64,000 nt of DNA from Athene noctua (Eukaryota; Chordata; Aves; Strigiformes; Strigidae), in NCBI RefSeq assembly GCF_965140245.1, contig NC_134038.1:25447658-25511657 (forward strand). The letters are read 5' to 3'. The notes beneath the pieces were generated by a model. The model was not told the origin of the DNA. It did not search any database and worked only from the letters and a program-made list of their open reading frames with translations. Made by a program: the position numbers and the translations under genes. Below, one piece after another: positions 59,409 to 64,000 of the stretch (its first letter is position 1; each line of letters starts with the position of its first letter).

Positions 59409-62400
59409 TCTCCTCCCACACCTCAGGGGTCCTTCAGCCACTTTTGGGGTGTTTCTAGATCTCTGACATTTTGCTGCCATTCTGTGCTCCACTTAGTGCT
59501 TCTTAATGCAATATTCAGTGAAGTTACTGATTCCTTCCTGCTGGCATTTTAGCCTTTTTTGGTCTTCTACGGCTGCTTTCCATAGCAGATGTTCTCCAGC
59601 TGCAGTCTGAGATAATCCCATCCTGTTGTGGGGGGTTTATAAAGCCCGTGGCCACCTCTGTGCTGCCCCTGCTCTGGAGATCTCTTCTCCTGCAACTGCT
59701 TAGGTTGCCCCGCTTTCCTCCAGTGACACAGCCAAGAGCCCATTGCCCCACCACAATGGTGCAAAGGGTTTTGACATGAAAGAAAAGCATACTCACATTT
59801 TCCTAACTAAACCCAGCTTGTCTGCATGCACAGAGGAACAAAAAAATCATACCAATATTATCCAGTAACTCAATAACTTTTTGGGATGGACAAAAACACA
59901 ACGCAAGACAAAGAAAAGAAATAATTACGAGTATGGGCACCTTTAGAAAAATATGCTCACATTATATTTTCTTCCTTACTGGGGAAAGTTAGAAAAAAAA
60001 CATGCTCTCTGAAGAAATTGTGGTAGTTCCCTTCAGGAAGCTCTATTTCGGGATAACATAAACTATGTACTGGTTGGATTAATATTTAACATGGCTGAAA
60101 AACAATATTGCCTATTATAAGTTCCTCCCAAAAATGGGCACAAGCCAAATTCTGTTCTAAAGTAATATCTATAGAAACATAAGCACCTCATAGGAGGCAG
60201 ATACTATCATAAGTCAAATAAACGTTTAGATGTTATATTTATATGAAGAAAATATAACTAATAAGTTAATGACACGAAAAAATACAGATATGTGCATTTT
60301 TACATTTTGTTGAATCACTTTTATTTATGTGGTTAATAAATCATCTGTTGATTCAGAATTGTAAAAAATGGGGATTTTTTCCCAGATCTGGAATTTGCTT
60401 GGGAAAAGATGTACAATAATTCATGCCAAACTGCACAGACACACGCACGTGTATTTTAAAAGCACTTTATTAGGATAGAATCAAGATCTTTTTTCACTAG
60501 TGTTTAGAATTTTTCTAGGAAGAATGAAGTATTTTTCAACTGTCTTTATTAAACATATCTGTTTTTTCTAGATATCACAAGTTCTCTCTTACTACCTGTG
60601 ACAGTGAAATACCAGCCCTTTGGAGTCTGGTTCAAAGAGGTCCTACATCTTCCTTTTCTATTAGTTCTGAATGTTTTCTGTGGCTAAGATTCATGACTGT
60701 ACAGATGGTCTATTCATCATGTTAGGCTCAATTACCTCTCAAAATATATGGGGGAAAACATGTTTCCACTGAAGTCCACGTTAAAATTCCTATTAATGCA
60801 ATGAGGCTATGGTTTCACTCACAGGGTTTAAGTGGCACCCTGACCTTTGGGAGGTCCTCTGGATGGGAGTGAAATTCATACAGTACGTGTATTGCTATGT
60901 GTGATAGCAATGTTTCTAGAATATACTGTTTCTGTAGCATATATTATTGCAAAAAGTAGTCATTGCCATTTGCCAAAGCAATTTTTCAAAGCTGAATTTG
61001 TTCAATGTTTTTTATAATTAATGGCATTATGGAGACTCTTAATTTAATTATTCAACAGTGTATTCTCTCTTTTGATGAATGTAATTGGTTATTAATCTTC
61101 TTGCTTCTTTTTCAGTTAGCCTAGATAGATTTTTACCCTTACTGGTTAACCCTTAACATGCACCCAACAGAGAGAGGGTAGCCCTAAACTGACACATGGC
61201 ATGAGGCAAGGATATACATGTTGCACTCTGTCAGCAGCGCTAGTGCTCACACACACAATTTATGGTGACTTAATGATCTAGAAATTTCTTTGTTAGCTTC
61301 TTATTTTTCCTCCTCTAAAAAGGGATTATAATCAGATCTAAAATTCTAATATTTTGTCTTTGTGTCATTCTATCCTGAATTCAAACCATGTAACAAAATG
61401 CCTTATCCCTTATTTATTAAATATACTTATTGCAGAACTTCAAAACAGTGTAGTAAACTCCAGTCCTGCCTTAGTATGTATCCAGGATTTCAAAGCAAAC
61501 CCTTCTCAAAGCAGAATTACTGAAAGAGTACTCTATATGTTTTGTTAAAGAAAATTACTCTTTCAAACACTCCAGCTTTCTCCTGTGTAAAGACTCGAGG
61601 ACTAGGAGCCTTTGAGGTGAGTAAGTGCACGAAGAATGTCCTGATTTTTAAATTACACTTATAAAACAAAACTATTAATAACAGGTCAAGGCCTTAAAAG
61701 GATAGAGCAATTTACTGCTTATATATAAGAATACATGTGGCAAAAAGGTGTAGAAAGTTTTGTATAGCAAAATTATTTGCAGATAGAAAAGCCATAAGTG
61801 TGTATACAAATCATGACAATGAGAACTGTATCAGGACAATTAATTTCAAAGGCAAAGTGCAGTCAAGAAGTATAAAAGACTATGTAAAAAGACTACTAAA
61901 ATGGTTGCCTGCTTTTTTTTCAGGAAGAGTGAAAGTTCCCTGAACACCATCTTACCTGACAGATGTTTCCTCACGCTAACTGCCAAGAAAACACCTGTGA
62001 GAGCCGCAGAAGAAATCATATTAATATGCACTTTTCGCTGACTCCTTCCTCCCTGAATCTGCATTTTTGGTGTCTAGTATCCTAACCGTGTGTCTCAGGG
62101 CAACACATTTTGTGTCCCGTGATGAGGGCTCAGCTGACGTGTGTGGGTGCAGTGATGGCTGGGTGGGTGTTGCAGCACTGGCATGTAGGGGCTGCCTCCC
62201 TGCGAGCAGCCTCAGGGCAATCATGCAGACCATAGATAAGGAAGGGAGAATATGTGGTTCCCACTGTGACCAGAGCAACTCAGATCTCTTCACAAAAGAC
62301 ACCTTCGCTTTCCCAGCAGTCATGTTTTGCTGTCCCATCACCTTGTCCTGAGATCTAGATGGGTCAATGGTTGATACTTTTTAATGTACTTGATCATGGC

Positions 62401-64000
62401 TAAAAACTGAAAGATATTCTCCAAGTCTTCATTTCTGTTGGAGAAAACCTTTCCCTGGTTCACATTTCCTTTGAGGACCTTCTCCCTGAGGAGCCCAACA
62501 TGGCACTCTTGGCATTCTCAAGGAGATAAACCATGCAGCACAGCTCAAGAAAAGATTGACACAAACTACTGAAAACAAATTCAGCCTCCCCTTTTCAATC
62601 AGATAAGATACCTATTTGTAGCGTCAGCAGGGCCAGACCTCAAACATCACATAACAGAGAAAATAACACTAATGTTGGAGGACAAATGTCAGGAATCTGG
62701 CTGCCCTTTGTCTGTTCTTGTGCTGTCTTTCATCGAGAAGAGGTGACATGAGACCTGCATGTTGAAAGCAAAGCCATGGCAGAGTGATTTCCAGCTGGTG
62801 TATAAAGCTTGGGAGATTTGAACTGTGCCCTTCTAAATTCCCACACAGGAGAGAAGAAACATGACCTGAATGTCCCAAAGCCTCAGAGAGCCTCCACCTG
62901 GCGTGACCTCTGGGAGCATGCAAATCTGACTGTCATTTCGAGAAACCCAGAGATTTCTCTAAAATGTGCCAAACCTCAGCATTAGCTCAAGGAATATGCA
63001 GATATTAAGATGATTTAAAGAAAGATGTTTTGTCCATCCTATCAGGTATTCTGAACTCGCAGTTGTGGCTCTTGCCTGCAGAATTCCAAATCAGGGCAGT
63101 CAACCCCTGTTCAGTGATTTATACCACTAAGGCAGCATACGTGCGATTAATGAAAACACCTTATTTACCTTTCATTTGAGCTACTGAGCTGCTGTAAAGC
63201 ACCTCTTTTACTAGATGCAGCAATCATCTTAGACTTCTTATCTCTCTTCTCCAGCTTATGGGAAAACGTGGATTATGGGTGACTTTCTTTTTTACAGAGA
63301 GCTAAATGCTGGAGAAAAATCTGTATGGTTGCTGTAAGTGTGGAGAGAAAAGAAACACTTTTCTTTCTTTCAAACTTTAACCCAGATCTCCCCTTTGGAG
63401 ACCTCACTTCTTGTTCCATCTGGAAGCAATGTGAGGGCTACGTACTTAGGAGGTCATAAGGAATTTATTTCTCACAGGGTACAGCTTCTGGTACCATCCG
63501 GAAAGGAAATGTAATCACTATTTTTAGGAAGTCTAGTTAAAGATACTTCATAAGAACTATGGCATGAGAAGAAGCATCACAAGAACATGTGATATAGAAA
63601 AAAAAACCACCAGTCTCATTTAAGAGAGCTTGATGCTAGAGTATCAAATTACTTGTTTAATAGTCTTGCTAGTATTTACTCCTTCCTTTTCTGTCTTAAA
63701 AACATTTACCATTTATTTTCCAAGCTCCCTGTCCTTTAACAGTCCAATTTTTTCCTGTTTGCTTTTCTTCTGTTTACAAGCAGTTCTAATAAGAGTGAAT
63801 GTATTTATATATAATGTCATATGATGCATGAGAAAAAAATATTGTTCCTTTGGTTCACTGCTAACTCTGTGAAAAAATTTGCCTTCCCTCCTACCAGGAA
63901 CTGGCCAGGCTATAACAGAAACTCACCAGAACCATTATTTATTTTATGCGTTTGTTCTTGGTGAAGTTAAGTAAATGTTATATCCCCACTGGCAAATGTT
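59409..64000. other. Unique AT-rich region
   Basis: Nothing gene-like is supported. A possible old repeat lies at about 60766-60830, and an AT-rich homeodomain-motif patch at about 60990-61090. The remaining frames are short. Confidence 0.4.
60766..60830 (+). repeat. Possible ancient interspersed repeat fragment
   Basis: The phrases CCACTGAAGTCCACG, AAAATTCCTATTAATGCAATG and GGTTTCACTCACAGGG are in the order of an old amniote repeat that normally reads like CCATTGAAGTCAATGG, then AAACTCCCATTGA, then TTTCACCC. The match is partial and from memory of the pattern. Confidence 0.3.

Overview
The window looks like a bird nuclear chromosome. Supporting this are five CR1 retrotransposon fragments with the characteristic 8-bp 3' tail (ATTCTRTG-type), much older CR1-like and MIR-like remnants, and three solitary retroviral LTRs of types I recognise from avian genomes. 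Base composition is AT-leaning and reading frames are short and closed, as expected for an avian intergenic region or a very long intron. I found no host protein-coding exon, tRNA, rRNA or CpG-island promoter that I could defend. Every long open frame is either CR1 ORF2, an LTR read antisense, a minisatellite, or a chance frame without family motifs.

Layout. At 1-5.1 kb is unique DNA with a long G-poor pyrimidine tract (about 1,040-1,600) followed by a short coding-like but broken stretch. At 5.1-5.9 kb is a young 5'-truncated CR1 on the + strand, bracketed by a 34-bp direct repeat with one mismatch. From 5.9 to 18.2 kb is featureless sequence with AT-rich simple repeats. At 18.2 kb is a 245-bp ERVK-type LTR remnant (- strand) with its middle deleted. 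From 20.7 to 34.3 kb lies a run of four CR1 copies, all on the - strand, plus an older CR1-like reverse transcriptase fragment on the + strand. At 38.6-39.2 kb is an LTR on the - strand with a 50-bp duplicated motif in U3. At 41.7-42.4 kb is a GC-rich minisatellite built on a 31/32-bp unit with a 63-bp dimer. At 43.0 kb is a MIR-like SINE remnant. At 58.8-59.4 kb is a complete-looking solitary LTR on the + strand with TATA box, AATAAA and a candidate 5-bp target duplication. The rest is unannotatable unique sequence, with a few AT-rich patches that could be conserved regulatory DNA.

Nothing here forms a gene system. The observations most worth checking are the unusually long CR1 target duplication, a TGA inside ORF2 shared by two CR1 copies (evidence of a source lineage carrying the stop), and the higher-order minisatellite. 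All family assignments come from recognising sequence, not from a database search.
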